A stretch of DNA of 64,000 bases, from assembly GCF_019039105.1 (NCBI RefSeq), contig NZ_JAHPIV010000002.1, positions 62,001 to 126,000 on the forward strand. Direction: 5' to 3'. The notes below the pieces were generated by a model, which was given only the letters and a program-made list of their open reading frames with translations, was not told where the DNA came from and ran no database searches. This DNA is from Desertibacillus haloalkaliphilus (lineage in GTDB: Bacteria > Bacillota > Bacilli > Bacillales > KJ1-10-99). The translations under genes and the position numbers were made by a program. Within the stretch, counting starts at the first letter, position 1, and every line of letters starts with the position of its first letter. Positions 46,807 through 57,080 of the stretch are shown here, in pieces.

Positions 46807-48105
46807 ATGGTGAAAAAGGGTCGGATTTTTGCTTTTTTTCTCATTGTCGGTTTGCTTGCCGGGTTGATCGGATCAACGGTAATTGGAACTGCAAAAGAAA
46901 TTAAGCTAGGCTTAGACCTTCAAGGTGGGTTTGAGATTTTGTATCAAGTACACCCTGCTGAAGAAGGAGACGTCATTGATGATGATGTGTTAAGCGCGAC
47001 AGTTAGTGCGTTAAATCAGCGTGTAAATGTCATTGGTGTATCTGAACCGAATATTTCAATTGAGGGTGAAGATCGGATTCGCGTTCAGTTAGCTGGTGTC
47101 GAGGACCAACAGACCGCACGAGAATTATTGTCGACAGAAGCACAGCTTTCATTCCGTGATGTCAATGATGAATTAATGCTCGATGGTGCGGATTTAGAAG
47201 AAGGTGGGGCAAGCCCATCATTTGATGAAAATAATAATCCAATTGTTACATTAACATTAAAGGATGCGAGTTTGTTTGCGGACGTAACGAGAGAACTTTC
47301 CCAACGTCCGGAAGGTGAGAATCTTCTTGTTATTTGGCTCGATTATGAAGAAGGCGATTCGTTCCAAGAGGAGCTAATGAAAGAAGAGCCAAAATTTATG
47401 TCTGCGCCACGTGTTGGGCAAACATTGAACACGCGTAATGTTATGATTGAAGGGTCATTTACACTTGAGGAAACGCGCTTTTTAGCTGAAATTTTAAATG
47501 CAGGTTCACTGCCAGTACAGCTAGAAGAGATGTACTCAAATTCCGTCGGAGCAGCATTAGGTGAAGAGGCAATGGAGAAAACGATCTTTGCCGGGTTTAT
47601 CGGGATCGCATTGATCTTCGCTTATATGTTGTTCTACTACCGCTTTATGGGGATCATTGCTATCATTTCTCTGTCTGCCTATATCTTCTTAGTGTTACTC
47701 GTCTTTAACTGGATGAATGCGGTATTAACGTTACCTGGGATCGCAGCACTGATCCTTGGTGTTGGGATGGCTGTTGATGCGAACATCATTACCTATGAAC
47801 GTATTAAAGAAGAAATTCGTACGGGTAAATCGATTATGTCTGCATTTAGGGCAGGGAGCCGTCGCTCGTTATCAACGATTCTTGATGCCAATATTACAAC
47901 GATTTTAGCGGCATCTGTTCTGTTTTACTATGGGACAAGCTCGGTTCAGGGGTTTGCGGTGATGTTAATCGTTAGTATTTTAACGAGCTTTATTACCTCT
48001 GTGTATGGCTCGCGCCTTCTTTTAGGACTTTGGGTCAACAGTCGTATTCTGAATAAGAAGCCACGTTTATTTGGGGTAAAGGAGGATGAGATTAGTGAAC
48101 TTTAA
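46807..48105 (+). CDS. secD: Protein translocase subunit SecD
   Basis: A 432-residue SecD: N-terminal helix (residues 7-25), large extracytoplasmic P1 domain starting LGLDLQGGFEILYQV, and five C-terminal helices with GVGMAVDANIITYERIKEE (the RND-type D4 motif with the proton-path Asp). Assists late steps of Sec export using the proton/sodium gradient. ATG 46807 follows AAGGAGG at eight bases. It ends as an independent protein whose stop overlaps the secF start, whereas B. subtilis has a fused SecDF. Confidence 0.93.
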   Translation: MVKKGRIFAFFLIVGLLAGLIGSTVIGTAKEIKLGLDLQGGFEILYQVHPAEEGDVIDDDVLSATVSALNQRVNVIGVSEPNISIEGEDRIRVQLAGVEDQQTARELLSTEAQLSFRDVNDELMLDGADLEEGGASPSFDENNNPIVTLTLKDASLFADVTRELSQRPEGENLLVIWLDYEEGDSFQEELMKEEPKFMSAPRVGQTLNTRNVMIEGSFTLEETRFLAEILNAGSLPVQLEEMYSNSVGAALGEEAMEKTIFAGFIGIALIFAYMLFYYRFMGIIAIISLSAYIFLVLLVFNWMNAVLTLPGIAALILGVGMAVDANIITYERIKEEIRTGKSIMSAFRAGSRRSLSTILDANITTILAASVLFYYGTSSVQGFAVMLIVSILTSFITSVYGSRLLLGLWVNSRILNKKPRLFGVKEDEISEL

Positions 48106-49027
48106 TTTTCAAGACCGCAATCTAGACTTTGTTAAACATCGTAAAAAGTTCTTTTCGTTCTCAATTGCCTTTACTCTCCTTGGCATTATCTTATTGTCAA
48201 CAATTGGTTTAAACTTAGGGATCGATTTTGAAAGTGGTTCTCGAGTTGAAGTGATGTCTCCTGAGCCGTTAACAGCAGAGCAAGTGATTGAAGATTTTGC
48301 CCAAATTGGGGATGGATATGTTCCTGATGATGTAACGCTTGCAGGTGATCAAAATGAATATGGCTATGCACAGTTTATAGGTGTTCTAAATGCGGATGAA
48401 ATAGCTGAAATTCAAGCGTACTTTGCCGAGCAATATGGTGCAGAACCCAATACAAGTACGGTATCGCCAACAGTGGGGCAAGAGCTAGCCCAAAACGCCT
48501 TAATCTCTGTGTTAATTGCCTCGGTTGGGATTATCATTTATGTTGCGATTCGCTTTGAGTTGCTGTATGGATTTGCAGCAATTATCGCGTTATTACATGA
48601 CGCTTTCTTCATCATTACTATATTTAGCTTGTTACAAATTGAGATAAATGTACCATTTATTGCGGCGGTATTGACGATCGTCGGTTATTCAATCAACGAT
48701 ACGATTGTTACTTTTGACCGTATTCGTGAAAATATGAAAAATGCAAAACGCGTCAAAGGCTTTGCTGACCTGTCTGCGATTGTGAATAAGAGTTTGGTGC
48801 AAACACTAGCACGCTCTATTAATACTGTAGTCACAGTAATGTTTGCTGCGGCGGCGATTATGATCTTTGGTGGTGAGGCGATTCGCTCGTTTGCGTTTGC
48901 CTTGTTACTCGGATTAATTGCCGGAACCTACTCTTCGCTATTCTTAGCCTCACAGGTATGGTTAGTATGGAAAGCGAAACAACTTGAGAAGAAACGCTTT
49001 GACAGTCCGGCTGAAAATGAGGCGTAA
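48095..49027 (+). CDS. secF: Protein translocase subunit SecF
   Basis: A 310-residue SecF: first helix about 18-37, P4 domain beginning GLNLGIDFESGSRVEV, and C-terminal helices with VGYSINDTIVTFDRIREN (conserved Asp-Thr pair) and the final helices. GTG at 48095, with AAAGGAGG nine bases upstream, begins inside secD so that the genes overlap by 11 bases; an ATG at 48086 overlaps the site. Terminator follows at 49053. Confidence 0.92.
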   Translation: MNFNFQDRNLDFVKHRKKFFSFSIAFTLLGIILLSTIGLNLGIDFESGSRVEVMSPEPLTAEQVIEDFAQIGDGYVPDDVTLAGDQNEYGYAQFIGVLNADEIAEIQAYFAEQYGAEPNTSTVSPTVGQELAQNALISVLIASVGIIIYVAIRFELLYGFAAIIALLHDAFFIITIFSLLQIEINVPFIAAVLTIVGYSINDTIVTFDRIRENMKNAKRVKGFADLSAIVNKSLVQTLARSINTVVTVMFAAAAIMIFGGEAIRSFAFALLLGLIAGTYSSLFLASQVWLVWKAKQLEKKRFDSPAENEA

Positions 49028-49052
49028 TTCTTCATTCAATAGAGAAAGAAAT

Positions 49053-49088
49053 AAAAAGGCCATCGGTGCATACCATGGCCTTTTTATT
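49053..49088 (+). terminator. Terminator after secF
   Basis: AAAAAGGCCAT pairs with ATGGCCTTTTT across CGGTGCATACC. Confidence 0.87.
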
Positions 49089-49187
49089 GGTATAATTTAC
49101 GTATGTGTAATCATAGCCACTATAAAATGAGGTGGATTGTAGTTCAAGCACGGATGTTTATATTTCTTGGTTTCGGGATGTGATACG

Positions 49188-50105
49188 ATGGAAGCGCAAG
49201 AGAAGATTGATGAACGTTATCAAAAGGTCAAGTTTGGAGCCTGGATAGGTATTATTGGTAATGTAATGTTAGCGATTATCAAAGGGGTTGTTGGTATCAT
49301 TGCCAATAGCCGAGCGCTCGTGGCAGATGCTGTCCATTCGGCATCCGATGTCGTTGGCTCGGTAGCTGTTTTAATTGGGGTTCGTGCAGCCAAACTGCCT
49401 CCTGATCGTGATCATCCATATGGTCATGGAAAAGCAGAGTCAGTAACAGCGATTATCGTTGCTGTTTTGTTGTTTGTCGTTGGGTTAGAGATTGCGATCT
49501 CAGCGGGTAAATCATTTTTTGAACCGATTGATGTACCAAAAACGATTGCGATTTATGCGATTGTGTTTTCAATGATTGTCAAAGAGCTTATGTTTAGGTA
49601 CAAGTATCATTTGGGTAAGAAATATAGAAGTGAGGCGTTAATAACAGATGCCTGGCACCATCGCTCTGATGTGTTTTCTTCATTTGCTGCCTTACTTGGT
49701 GTAGGTGGAGCGATCATCGGTGGTTACTTTGGGGTATCATGGCTTGTTTATGCCGATCCAGTTGCCGGGATATTCGTTGCAATATTGATTATGAAGATGG
49801 CATGGTCGCTCGGTAGACAATCGATACATAATGCACTTGATCATGTGCTTCATGATGAAGATACAGAAGAAATGAGAGAGGTTGCTGCTTCAGTTGAGGG
49901 TGTGTTAAATATTGATGAGTTTCATGCACGCGAGCATGGTCACTACGTTATCGTTGATATTAAAATTGCCGTTAACCCCGAGATGACAGTAGAAGAAGGG
50001 CATGCTGTCGGTAAGAATGTGAAGCAAAAGTTAATCGAGATTGAACATGTACACAATGTCTTTGTTCATGTGAACCCGTATACAGCAAATGATACAGATG
50101 AGTAG
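49188..50105 (+). CDS. Cation diffusion facilitator family transporter
   Basis: A 305-residue CDF antiporter with six membrane helices and a C-terminal cytoplasmic ferredoxin-like domain. The metal-site signatures are ALVADAVHSASDVVGSV (HxxxD in helix II), HPYGHGKAES, and DAWHHRSDVFSSFAALLG (helix V). Exports divalent metals (Zn2+, Mn2+ or Fe2+) in exchange for protons; specificity not evident, but HxxxD pairs favour Zn2+/Mn2+. ATG at 49188 is chosen; a TTG-initiated frame runs 21 bases further upstream. Not part of the B. subtilis sec-recJ neighbourhood I know. Confidence 0.88.
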   Translation: MEAQEKIDERYQKVKFGAWIGIIGNVMLAIIKGVVGIIANSRALVADAVHSASDVVGSVAVLIGVRAAKLPPDRDHPYGHGKAESVTAIIVAVLLFVVGLEIAISAGKSFFEPIDVPKTIAIYAIVFSMIVKELMFRYKYHLGKKYRSEALITDAWHHRSDVFSSFAALLGVGGAIIGGYFGVSWLVYADPVAGIFVAILIMKMAWSLGRQSIHNALDHVLHDEDTEEMREVAASVEGVLNIDEFHAREHGHYVIVDIKIAVNPEMTVEEGHAVGKNVKQKLIEIEHVHNVFVHVNPYTANDTDE

Positions 50106-50119
50106 GGGAAGGTGATTGG

Positions 50120-50473
50120 ATGAGAGGTCAATGGAGTTTGATTTTGGGGTTAATTGCAGCACTCGTAATCGCTGTATTTGCAGTGATTAATGTGGATGCT
50201 GTACGTGTGAATTATGTATTTGGAACGGCGGAATGGCCGTTAATATTAGTTATCATTGGTTCAGTGTTAATGGGTGGAGTTATTGTAGGGTCTGTTGGTT
50301 TAGTAAAAGTGTACCAATTGCAACAAGAGATTAAGCGTTTGAACACGAAGCTTGCGAAAACGACAATGAACAATAAGCCAGAGACAGCTAATTCAAAGAA
50401 ACCACAGCAAGAAAAGCAAACGGAAGAGAAAATGGCTAACAAGAGTGCTAACAAAAACGAAGCAAAGGAATAG
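50120..50473 (+). CDS. LapA domain membrane protein (YrvD-like)
   Basis: A 117-residue LapA/DUF1049 protein: two helices (about 6-27 and 37-62) separated by NVDAVRVNYVFGTAEWPL, the domain signature, then a coiled, Lys-rich cytoplasmic tail (QLQQEIKRLNTKLAKT and poly-Lys/Glu). Homologous to B. subtilis YrvD, located upstream of recJ there too. Function in Bacillus unknown; LapA-type proteins assist lipopolysaccharide or envelope assembly in Gram-negatives. 14 bases after the CDF gene with GGAAGGTG. Confidence 0.83.
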   Translation: MRGQWSLILGLIAALVIAVFAVINVDAVRVNYVFGTAEWPLILVIIGSVLMGGVIVGSVGLVKVYQLQQEIKRLNTKLAKTTMNNKPETANSKKPQQEKQTEEKMANKSANKNEAKE

Positions 50474-50526
50474 TGCTTCATTAAAATTCAACGTTGATGA
50501 TTGCTAGGAATGGAAATGGAATGTTA

Positions 50527-50555
50527 TTGTAACCCCTTGTGACCTTTAGTATAAT
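50527..50555 (+). promoter_or_regulatory. Sigma-A promoter of recJ within an inverted repeat
   Basis: TTGTAA (50527-50532), 17-base spacer, TATAAT (50550-50555). CCCCTTGTGACC (from 50533) and GGTCAAGGGG (to 50573, containing the recJ ribosome site) form an imperfect inverted repeat centred on the -10 box, which could be an operator. Confidence 0.65.
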
Positions 50556-50577
50556 AGGTTGGTCAAGGGGTGTTTTT

Positions 50578-52935
50578 ATGCTGAAAGCAAAAGCGAGATG
50601 GAAAATTGAGCAAAGTGATGATCGAAAAGTATCTGAGTTAACCAAACAGCTACAGCTTTCTCCTTTAGTAGCACAGCTGCTTATTAATCGTGGGATTGAA
50701 ACGGTACAAGCAGCGAAACGTTTTTTATATAAAGAAAAAGTAGACGTTTATGATCCTTTTTTATTAGATGGGATGCGTGAATCGGTTGAGCGTATTGAAC
50801 GGGCGCTTGAAGCAAACGAGAAAATCCTTATTTTTGGTGACTATGATGCTGATGGTGTTAGCAGTACAACGATTATGTACTATACGCTCCGTGAAAAACA
50901 GGCAGATTTTGATTTCTATATTCCGAATCGGTTTACAGAGGGCTATGGACCGAATGAACCAGCATTGAGATGGGCGAAAGAACAAGGATACGGGTTGGTC
51001 GTCACTGTTGATACAGGGATTTCTGCTGTGAAGGAAGCTGCTGTGGCCAAGGAATTAGGCCTAGATTTTATTGTGACGGACCATCATGAACCGCCGCCTG
51101 AATTGCCCGATGCCTATTGCATTATTAACCCGAAAAAGCCAGGTTGTCCATATCCATTTAAAGAGCTAGCCGGTGTCGGTGTTGCTTTTAAATTGGCGCA
51201 TGCTTTACTAGGACGAGTTCCAACCGAGTGGCTAGATATTGTCGCGATTGGAACAATTGCTGACCTAGTACCACTTGTTGATGAGAATCGTTTGCTTGCA
51301 AAACTTGGCGTCGAAGCGTTGCAAGTGTCACAAAAGCCAGGAATAAAAGCAATAAAAAAAGTATGTGGCATCGACCAGCAAGTGATCAATGCCGAGCATG
51401 TCGGCTTTGGGATTGGTCCGCGAATTAATGCAGTTGGTCGTCTTGATTCCGCTGATCCTGCCGTACACCTGTTGATTTCAGAGGATCAAGAAGAGGCTGA
51501 TGCGATCGCCGAAGATATTGATCAATTGAACCAAGATCGGAAAGAGATTGTTAACCAAATGGCTGAGGAAGCGATTGCTGAAGTTGAAGCCAATTATCCG
51601 CCTGATCAGCATTCTGTTCTCATTATAGCCAGGGAGAACTGGAACCCTGGAGTCATTGGGATTGTGGCCTCTCGCTTAGTCGAGCGCTATTACCGCCCAA
51701 CGATCGTCTTGAGCATAGATCGTGAAAAAGGCGAAGCAAAAGGGTCTGCACGTAGTATTGAAGGGTTTGATATGTTTAGTAACCTCTCTAAAAGTCGGGA
51801 TTTATTGCCACATTTTGGAGGGCATCCGATGGCAGCAGGGCTGACGATGGCGATCGAAGATATTGATGAACTGCGAAACCGATTAAATAAGCAAGCAGAG
51901 GAAACATTAACGAGTGAGGACTTCATACCGCTTACAAGTGTCGATCTTGTCACAACGCTTGATAGCATCTCAATTGAAGTGATTGAACAAATGGAGCAGT
52001 TAGCACCTTTTGGTGTTAGCAATCCAACGCCAAAAGTGATGATTGAAAATGTAGCGCTGTCGCACATTCGAAAAATTGGCAGTGAAAAAAACCATTTAAA
52101 AGTCACATTTGCTGAACATGACGCAACATTAGATGGCGTCGGATTCCATCAAGGCCATCTGTTTGATGAAATTAGTCCGACAGCCAAAGTATCTGCGATT
52201 GGTAAGCTTTCAATTAATGAATGGAACGGTCATTGTAAACCTCAGTTCATGCTCGAAGATGTCGCTGTAAATGAATGGCAGTTATTTGATTTTCGCGGTG
52301 TCCAAAAGTTGGCTGAGAAACTACAAGACCTGCCGAGAGAAAAACTCTTGTTGGTAGCGTTTCGCGGTGAAACAGTGGAGCAATTAGATCTTGCTTCCTA
52401 TCGTGAAGAAGTCATTGCTATTGAAGAGGCTCCAACACCGATTGATTTTACTGATCGCTACGTGTTCTTTTTAGACTTACCATATGAGATGGAGCAGCTA
52501 AATCAGTTATTTGTAACTGCTGGTCAACCCGAGAGGATCTATACAGTTTTTCATCATCAAGAAGATCACTTTTTTACCACGAATCCAACACGTGAGCATT
52601 TTAAATGGTATTATGCTTTTCTAAAAAAACAAAAGACGTTTGACCTGAAGACACAAGGAGATCAGCTTGCAAAATATAAAGGCTGGTCAAAAGATACGGT
52701 TGACTTTATGACAAAGGTGTTTTTTGAATTAGAATTTGTTACAATAAAGGATGGCCTTATTACATTAATTGAACAGCCTTTAAAGAAGGATTTAGTGGCT
52801 TCAAAAACGTATCGCAGAAAACAAAGTCAAGCACACTTAGAAAATGAATTTGTTTATTCTTCCTACGATGTTCTAAAAGGTTGGTTTGACAATGTGATGA
52901 ATGAGCAAAGCAAAATCAAGGAGACGATTAACTAA
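50578..52935 (+). CDS. recJ: Single-stranded-DNA-specific exonuclease RecJ
   Basis: A 785-residue 5'-3' exonuclease for recombination and repair. DHH phosphoesterase motifs [11 protein letters not shown] (86-96) and TDHHEPP; the DHHA1 motif GGHPMAAGL lies near residue 423. The C-terminal third (about 560-785) is the extra domain of Firmicute RecJ proteins. ATG with AAGGGGTG upstream; apt starts in its stop codon (TAATG). Confidence 0.93.
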   Translation: MLKAKARWKIEQSDDRKVSELTKQLQLSPLVAQLLINRGIETVQAAKRFLYKEKVDVYDPFLLDGMRESVERIERALEANEKILIFGDYDADGVSSTTIMYYTLREKQADFDFYIPNRFTEGYGPNEPALRWAKEQGYGLVVTVDTGISAVKEAAVAKELGLDFIVTDHHEPPPELPDAYCIINPKKPGCPYPFKELAGVGVAFKLAHALLGRVPTEWLDIVAIGTIADLVPLVDENRLLAKLGVEALQVSQKPGIKAIKKVCGIDQQVINAEHVGFGIGPRINAVGRLDSADPAVHLLISEDQEEADAIAEDIDQLNQDRKEIVNQMAEEAIAEVEANYPPDQHSVLIIARENWNPGVIGIVASRLVERYYRPTIVLSIDREKGEAKGSARSIEGFDMFSNLSKSRDLLPHFGGHPMAAGLTMAIEDIDELRNRLNKQAEETLTSEDFIPLTSVDLVTTLDSISIEVIEQMEQLAPFGVSNPTPKVMIENVALSHIRKIGSEKNHLKVTFAEHDATLDGVGFHQGHLFDEISPTAKVSAIGKLSINEWNGHCKPQFMLEDVAVNEWQLFDFRGVQKLAEKLQDLPREKLLLVAFRGETVEQLDLASYREEVIAIEEAPTPIDFTDRYVFFLDLPYEMEQLNQLFVTAGQPERIYTVFHHQEDHFFTTNPTREHFKWYYAFLKKQKTFDLKTQGDQLAKYKGWSKDTVDFMTKVFFELEFVTIKDGLITLIEQPLKKDLVASKTYRRKQSQAHLENEFVYSSYDVLKGWFDNVMNEQSKIKETIN

Positions 52936-53447
52936 TGGACTTTAAGAAACATATTACAATTGTAGAAGATTATCCGAAAGAAGGCATTCGTTTTAAAGAT
53001 ATTACGACATTAATGCAAAACGGTGAAGTATATAAACAAGCGATCGATGAAATGGCTCAATATGCAAAGGAAAAAAATGCAGATGTAATCGTTGGGCCAG
53101 AAGCGCGTGGGTTTGTTGTCGGTTGTCCTGTTGCTTACACGTTAGGGTTAGGTTTTGTTCCTGTTCGAAAAGAAGGGAAGCTACCGCGTGAAGTCGTCAA
53201 GGTTGACTATGGCCTTGAATATGGAAAAGATTGTTTGACTATTCATAAGGATGCAATTCAAGAAGGTCAGCGTGTCATCATTACAGATGATTTATTAGCA
53301 ACCGGGGGTACCATTGAGGCTACGATCAAAATGGTTGAAGAACTTGGTGGAATCGTTGTCGGAATCGCGTTCATGATTGAGTTAACCTACCTTGATGGCC
53401 GTGAGAAATTAGATAGCTATGATATCTTTACGTTGACAACTTACTAA
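52935..53447 (+). CDS. apt: Adenine phosphoribosyltransferase
   Basis: Salvages adenine to AMP with PRPP; 170 residues, homodimer in the cytoplasm. Conserved [25 protein letters not shown] and the PRPP-binding loop [16 protein letters not shown]. Overlaps the recJ stop by one base and precedes relA, the arrangement known from bacilli. Confidence 0.97.
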   Translation: MDFKKHITIVEDYPKEGIRFKDITTLMQNGEVYKQAIDEMAQYAKEKNADVIVGPEARGFVVGCPVAYTLGLGFVPVRKEGKLPREVVKVDYGLEYGKDCLTIHKDAIQEGQRVIITDDLLATGGTIEATIKMVEELGGIVVGIAFMIELTYLDGREKLDSYDIFTLTTY

Positions 53448-53466
53448 GAACAACGGATAAACTACC

Positions 53467-53497
53467 AGAGGGGTGCTCACGATCGAGCGCTCTTTGT
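53467..53497 (+). terminator. Weak hairpin after apt
   Basis: AGAG-GTGCTC and GAGCGC-CTCT form an imperfect stem followed by TTTG. Probably a leaky terminator before relA. Confidence 0.4.
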
Positions 53498-53657
53498 TTA
53501 TATGGAAAAAGCAAGCGGAGTTTTGCTAGATTGCATGATGAGCCACCGATTTGGCAATCTTCTTAACAATTTTTGTGTTTCCCTCTTTACAGAGTCTCTA
53601 TTCTTAACGATAATAAAAGAAATATAGAAACGGATTGAAAAGGTTAAAGGTGATTCC

Positions 53658-55841
53658 ATGACAATTGATCAAGTATTAGAAAAGGCGAGTCAATACCTTT
53701 CTGATGAACATATAGCTTTTTTAACAGATGCTTATCGTTTTGCTGAGTCCGCTCATAAAGAGCAGTATAGAAAATCAGGAGAACCATATATCTTACACCC
53801 AGTTTCGGTTGCAGGTATTTTAGTTGAACTTGAAATGGACCCCAATACGATAGCAGCAGCGTTTCTTCATGATGTAGTTGAAGATACGTCGGTGACACTT
53901 GAAGAGTTGGCAAGTGCCTTTAATGATGAAGTCGCCATGCTTGTCGATGGAGTCACAAAATTAGGGAAGATCAAATATAAGTCGAAAGAAGAACAACAAG
54001 CAGAAAACCACCGCAAAATGTTTGTTGCGATGGCCAAGGATATTCGTGTCATACTGATTAAGTTGGCTGATCGCCTCCATAATATGCGTACCCTAAAGCA
54101 TTTGCCACCAGAAAAACAACGAAGAATTTCAAATGAAACGTTAGAAATCTTTGCACCGCTCGCACACCGTTTAGGGATATCCACTGTGAAGTGGGAGTTA
54201 GAAGATACGGCACTTCGTTACCTTGATCCACAACAGTATTATCGGATTGTTAATCTTATGAAGCGAAAGCGTGCGGAACGTGAATTATATATAAAAGATG
54301 TGATCGATAAGATTTATGAGAGCCTTGATGATATTAAGGTAGATGCAGATATTTCAGGGCGACCGAAGCATATTTACAGCATTTATCGCAAAATGGCATT
54401 GCAAAACAAACAGTTTAATGAAATTTATGATTTATTAGCGGTGCGAATTATTGTCAAAAATATCAAAGATTGTTATGCCGTTTTAGGTGTCATTCATACA
54501 TGCTGGAAGCCGATGCCTGGGCGCTTCAAAGACTATATTGCGATGCCAAAAGCAAACATGTATCAGTCTCTTCATACAACCGTTATTGGGCCGAAAGGGG
54601 AACCGCTTGAGGTGCAAATTCGCTCAGAAGAAATGCATCGAATTGCCGAATATGGGGTCGCTGCTCATTGGGCATATAAAGAAGGAAAAACGGCAGATAA
54701 CAATAAAAGTCTTGAAGATAAGCTTACGTGGTTTCGCGAAATTATTGAATGGCAAAATGATGCAAACGATGCACAGGAATTTATGGAGTCACTGAAGATT
54801 GACCTATTTTCTGATATGGTCTTCGTGTTTACACCGAAAGGGGACGTTATCGAGTTGCCTCGGGGATCTGTACCACTCGATTTTGCCTACCGGATCCATA
54901 CGGAAATTGGCAATCGCTGTATAGGTGCTAAAGTGAATGGTAAAATGGTTCCGCTTGATCACCAATTGAAAACGGGTGATATTATTGAAGTGTTGACTTC
55001 TAAGCATTCATATGGTCCAAGCCAAGATTGGTTGAAGATTACTCAAAGTTCTCATGCGAAAAATAAAATTCGCCAATGGTATAAGAAAGAGCGACGTGAA
55101 GAGAACATTTCAAAAGGGAAAGAGCTTGTTGAAAAAGAAATCAAAAATCTTGATTGTGAACCAAAAGAAGTATTAACACCTGAAAATATTGAGGAAGTAG
55201 CTAATAAGTTTAGTTTTACAGGCGAGGAAGATATGTATGCAGCAGTTGGTTATAGTGGGATAAGCTCAAAACAGATTGCAACGCGACTAACAGAGAAATA
55301 CCGTAAGCAAAAAGGACAAGAACAAGAAGAGCAATCACTCGCAGAGGCTGTCGCAGAAATTAGCCCATACACAGCCAAGAAAAAGACGAGCATCGGTGTT
55401 CGGGTTAAAGGTGTTGATAACTTATTGATTCGTCTCTCAAAATGCTGCAACCCAGTTCCAGGCGATGACATCATCGGCTTTATAACAAAGGGGCGCGGCG
55501 TCTCGATCCACCGATCTGATTGTCCGAATGTGAATAACAAAGAAGCGGAAGGCCGCTTGTTGACAGTTGAGTGGGAAGCATATAAGCAAGCGAAGAAGAG
55601 CTACAATGTTGATATTGAAATCACCGGTTATGACCGTAGAGGCTTGTTAAATGAAGTGCTACAAGCAGTTACTGAATCAAAAACGTATATGAATGCTGTA
55701 TCTGGACGGTCTGATCACCGTAACAAGGTAGCAACGATTCATATGACGATTTCGATTCATAATAAAGATCACCTTTTTAAGGTAGTTGAAAAAATTAAAC
55801 AGCTTCCTGATATTTATTCTGTGCGTCGAATTATGCACTAA
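53658..55841 (+). CDS. relA: GTP pyrophosphokinase / (p)ppGpp hydrolase RelA (Rel)
   Basis: Bifunctional alarmone enzyme of 727 residues (B. subtilis 734). HD hydrolase domain (about 25-190) with HPVSVAGIL and HDVVEDT; synthetase domain with [20 protein letters not shown] near 290-310; TGS domain with [21 protein letters not shown]; zinc-finger/helical region with [19 protein letters not shown] and HRSDCPNV; C-terminal ACT/RRM domain ending YSVRRIMH. GTPase-associated stringent response controller. Neighbours apt upstream and dtd downstream match B. subtilis. Confidence 0.96.
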   Translation: MTIDQVLEKASQYLSDEHIAFLTDAYRFAESAHKEQYRKSGEPYILHPVSVAGILVELEMDPNTIAAAFLHDVVEDTSVTLEELASAFNDEVAMLVDGVTKLGKIKYKSKEEQQAENHRKMFVAMAKDIRVILIKLADRLHNMRTLKHLPPEKQRRISNETLEIFAPLAHRLGISTVKWELEDTALRYLDPQQYYRIVNLMKRKRAERELYIKDVIDKIYESLDDIKVDADISGRPKHIYSIYRKMALQNKQFNEIYDLLAVRIIVKNIKDCYAVLGVIHTCWKPMPGRFKDYIAMPKANMYQSLHTTVIGPKGEPLEVQIRSEEMHRIAEYGVAAHWAYKEGKTADNNKSLEDKLTWFREIIEWQNDANDAQEFMESLKIDLFSDMVFVFTPKGDVIELPRGSVPLDFAYRIHTEIGNRCIGAKVNGKMVPLDHQLKTGDIIEVLTSKHSYGPSQDWLKITQSSHAKNKIRQWYKKERREENISKGKELVEKEIKNLDCEPKEVLTPENIEEVANKFSFTGEEDMYAAVGYSGISSKQIATRLTEKYRKQKGQEQEEQSLAEAVAEISPYTAKKKTSIGVRVKGVDNLLIRLSKCCNPVPGDDIIGFITKGRGVSIHRSDCPNVNNKEAEGRLLTVEWEAYKQAKKSYNVDIEITGYDRRGLLNEVLQAVTESKTYMNAVSGRSDHRNKVATIHMTISIHNKDHLFKVVEKIKQLPDIYSVRRIMH

Positions 55842-55984
55842 GTTTAGCAATGAGCTGTTACCTAGTTTAAGTAACAATCACACCTCAGGCACACGAGCGG
55901 ATAGATTTTTAGTAGGTGAGTCGTGACTTGACGAGGGCAGCTCTATTGTTGAGTTAAAAACGTTTATTATAGGGGTTTTTTGTT

Positions 55985-56428
55985 ATGAAAGTCGTACTAC
56001 AACGAGCAAAACAGGCATCTGTGACGGTTAATGGAGATGTCACAGGAGCGATTGATCACGGTCTTGTTTTACTAGTCGGGATTACGCATGATGATTCTAT
56101 GGATGATGTTACATATGTTGCTGATAAAGTAGCCAATTTACGAATATTTGAAGATGAAAATCAAAAAATGAATTTATCGTTACTTGATGTCAAAGGCAGT
56201 GTGTTATCGGTATCACAGTTCACGTTATATGGTGATTGCCGTAAGGGACGTCGTCCTAATTTTATGAATGCAGCGAAGCCTGATGTAGCAAATGAGCTAT
56301 ATGAGGCGTTTAATCAAGAGTTGCGTTCGAAAGGGATTACCGTTGAAACTGGTGTGTTTGGTGAGATGATGGATGTTCAGTTAACAAATGATGGACCGGT
56401 TACTTTAATTATCGAAAGTAAATCTTAA
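55985..56428 (+). CDS. dtd: D-aminoacyl-tRNA deacylase
   Basis: Removes D-amino acids (and glycine) from tRNA; 147-residue homodimer. Conserved [13 protein letters not shown] start, [19 protein letters not shown] and the C-terminal GPVT cis-proline motif (TNDGPVTL). A short stretch of 140 bases separates it from relA, with a modest ribosome site (TAGGGG). B. subtilis yrvI occupies the same place. Confidence 0.94.
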   Translation: MKVVLQRAKQASVTVNGDVTGAIDHGLVLLVGITHDDSMDDVTYVADKVANLRIFEDENQKMNLSLLDVKGSVLSVSQFTLYGDCRKGRRPNFMNAAKPDVANELYEAFNQELRSKGITVETGVFGEMMDVQLTNDGPVTLIIESKS

Positions 56429-56523
56429 TGATTAAAAAGGTAAAAAATCTTTAATTATGAAATGAAACGTGTAATTTTGGAAAAGCTAGATCATAACTGT
56501 TGATAAAGAAAGGAAGAGCAACG

Positions 56524-56697
56524 ATGAGATCTAGTTTAAAGCAAAATGGTGTTAGTAAAGCTGATCAGTTGTTTCACGTCGATTTTCATGATTTTATCAA
56601 TCACGAACAACACCAGACAAATATGGAATTGGCTGATGAATTTGGCTTGTCATTACGAGAAGTGAATGTATTAAAAAAGAAGTTGTCGAGGAACTGA
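56524..56697 (+). CDS. Small putative helix-turn-helix protein (YrzK-like position)
   Basis: A 57-residue protein with NMELADEFGLSLREVNVLKKKL near its C-terminus, a helix-turn-helix-like segment as in sigma region 4. The front half (QNGVSKADQLFHVDFHDFINHEQHQT) is polar. ATG follows AAAGGAAG at eight bases; a slightly longer in-frame reading starts at 56500. It lies between dtd and the hisS T-box, where B. subtilis has the small gene yrzK. Function unknown. Confidence 0.6.
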   Translation: MRSSLKQNGVSKADQLFHVDFHDFINHEQHQTNMELADEFGLSLREVNVLKKKLSRN

Positions 56698-56717
56698 TCG
56701 AATTTTGTCTAAAGTTA

Positions 56718-56746
56718 TTGACACTGCCTTTATTCATTCGTATGAT
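56718..56746 (+). promoter_or_regulatory. Sigma-A promoter of hisS-aspS
   Basis: TTGACA (56718-56723), 17-base spacer, TATGAT (56741-56746). Transcription would start near 56753 and run through the T-box leader. Confidence 0.85.
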
Positions 56747-56759
56747 AGAATACAAATGA

Positions 56760-57022
56760 AAACGAACAAGTACGATCCATTGATGAGGAAAAGTAGTTAA
56801 GAATCTACATGTTTAGAGAGGGAATGTCTAGGCTGCAAGCATTTCTACATGTCTCTTAATGAATGAACACCTCAGAGGATTTTCTCTGAACCGAGATAGA
56901 AGTAGTAGGGGAAAACGTATGCAGGCGTTAACTGTTAAAGTGGAAGTGAACAGCTTCAATTAGGGTGGCACCACGGGTATACTCTCTCGTCCCTGAATGT
57001 ATTCAGGGGTGGGAGTTTTTTG
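56760..57022 (+). promoter_or_regulatory. T-box leader of hisS-aspS, histidine specifier
   Basis: The T-box sequence AGGGTGGCACCACGGG is at 56962-56977, followed by a terminator (CCTGAAT/ATTCAGG stem with outer GGGAG and T-run to 57022). Upstream the stem I region contains a candidate specifier CAC (His) at 56868-56870 in GAACACC, which fits hisS. Uncharged tRNA-His pairing would stabilise the antiterminator. The stem assignment is by eye. Confidence 0.88.
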
Positions 57023-57080
57023 TGTTTTTTTGTATTTTTGTGCGTGCTGCAATAATCGTTAGAATGGAAGGAGTTTTGAT

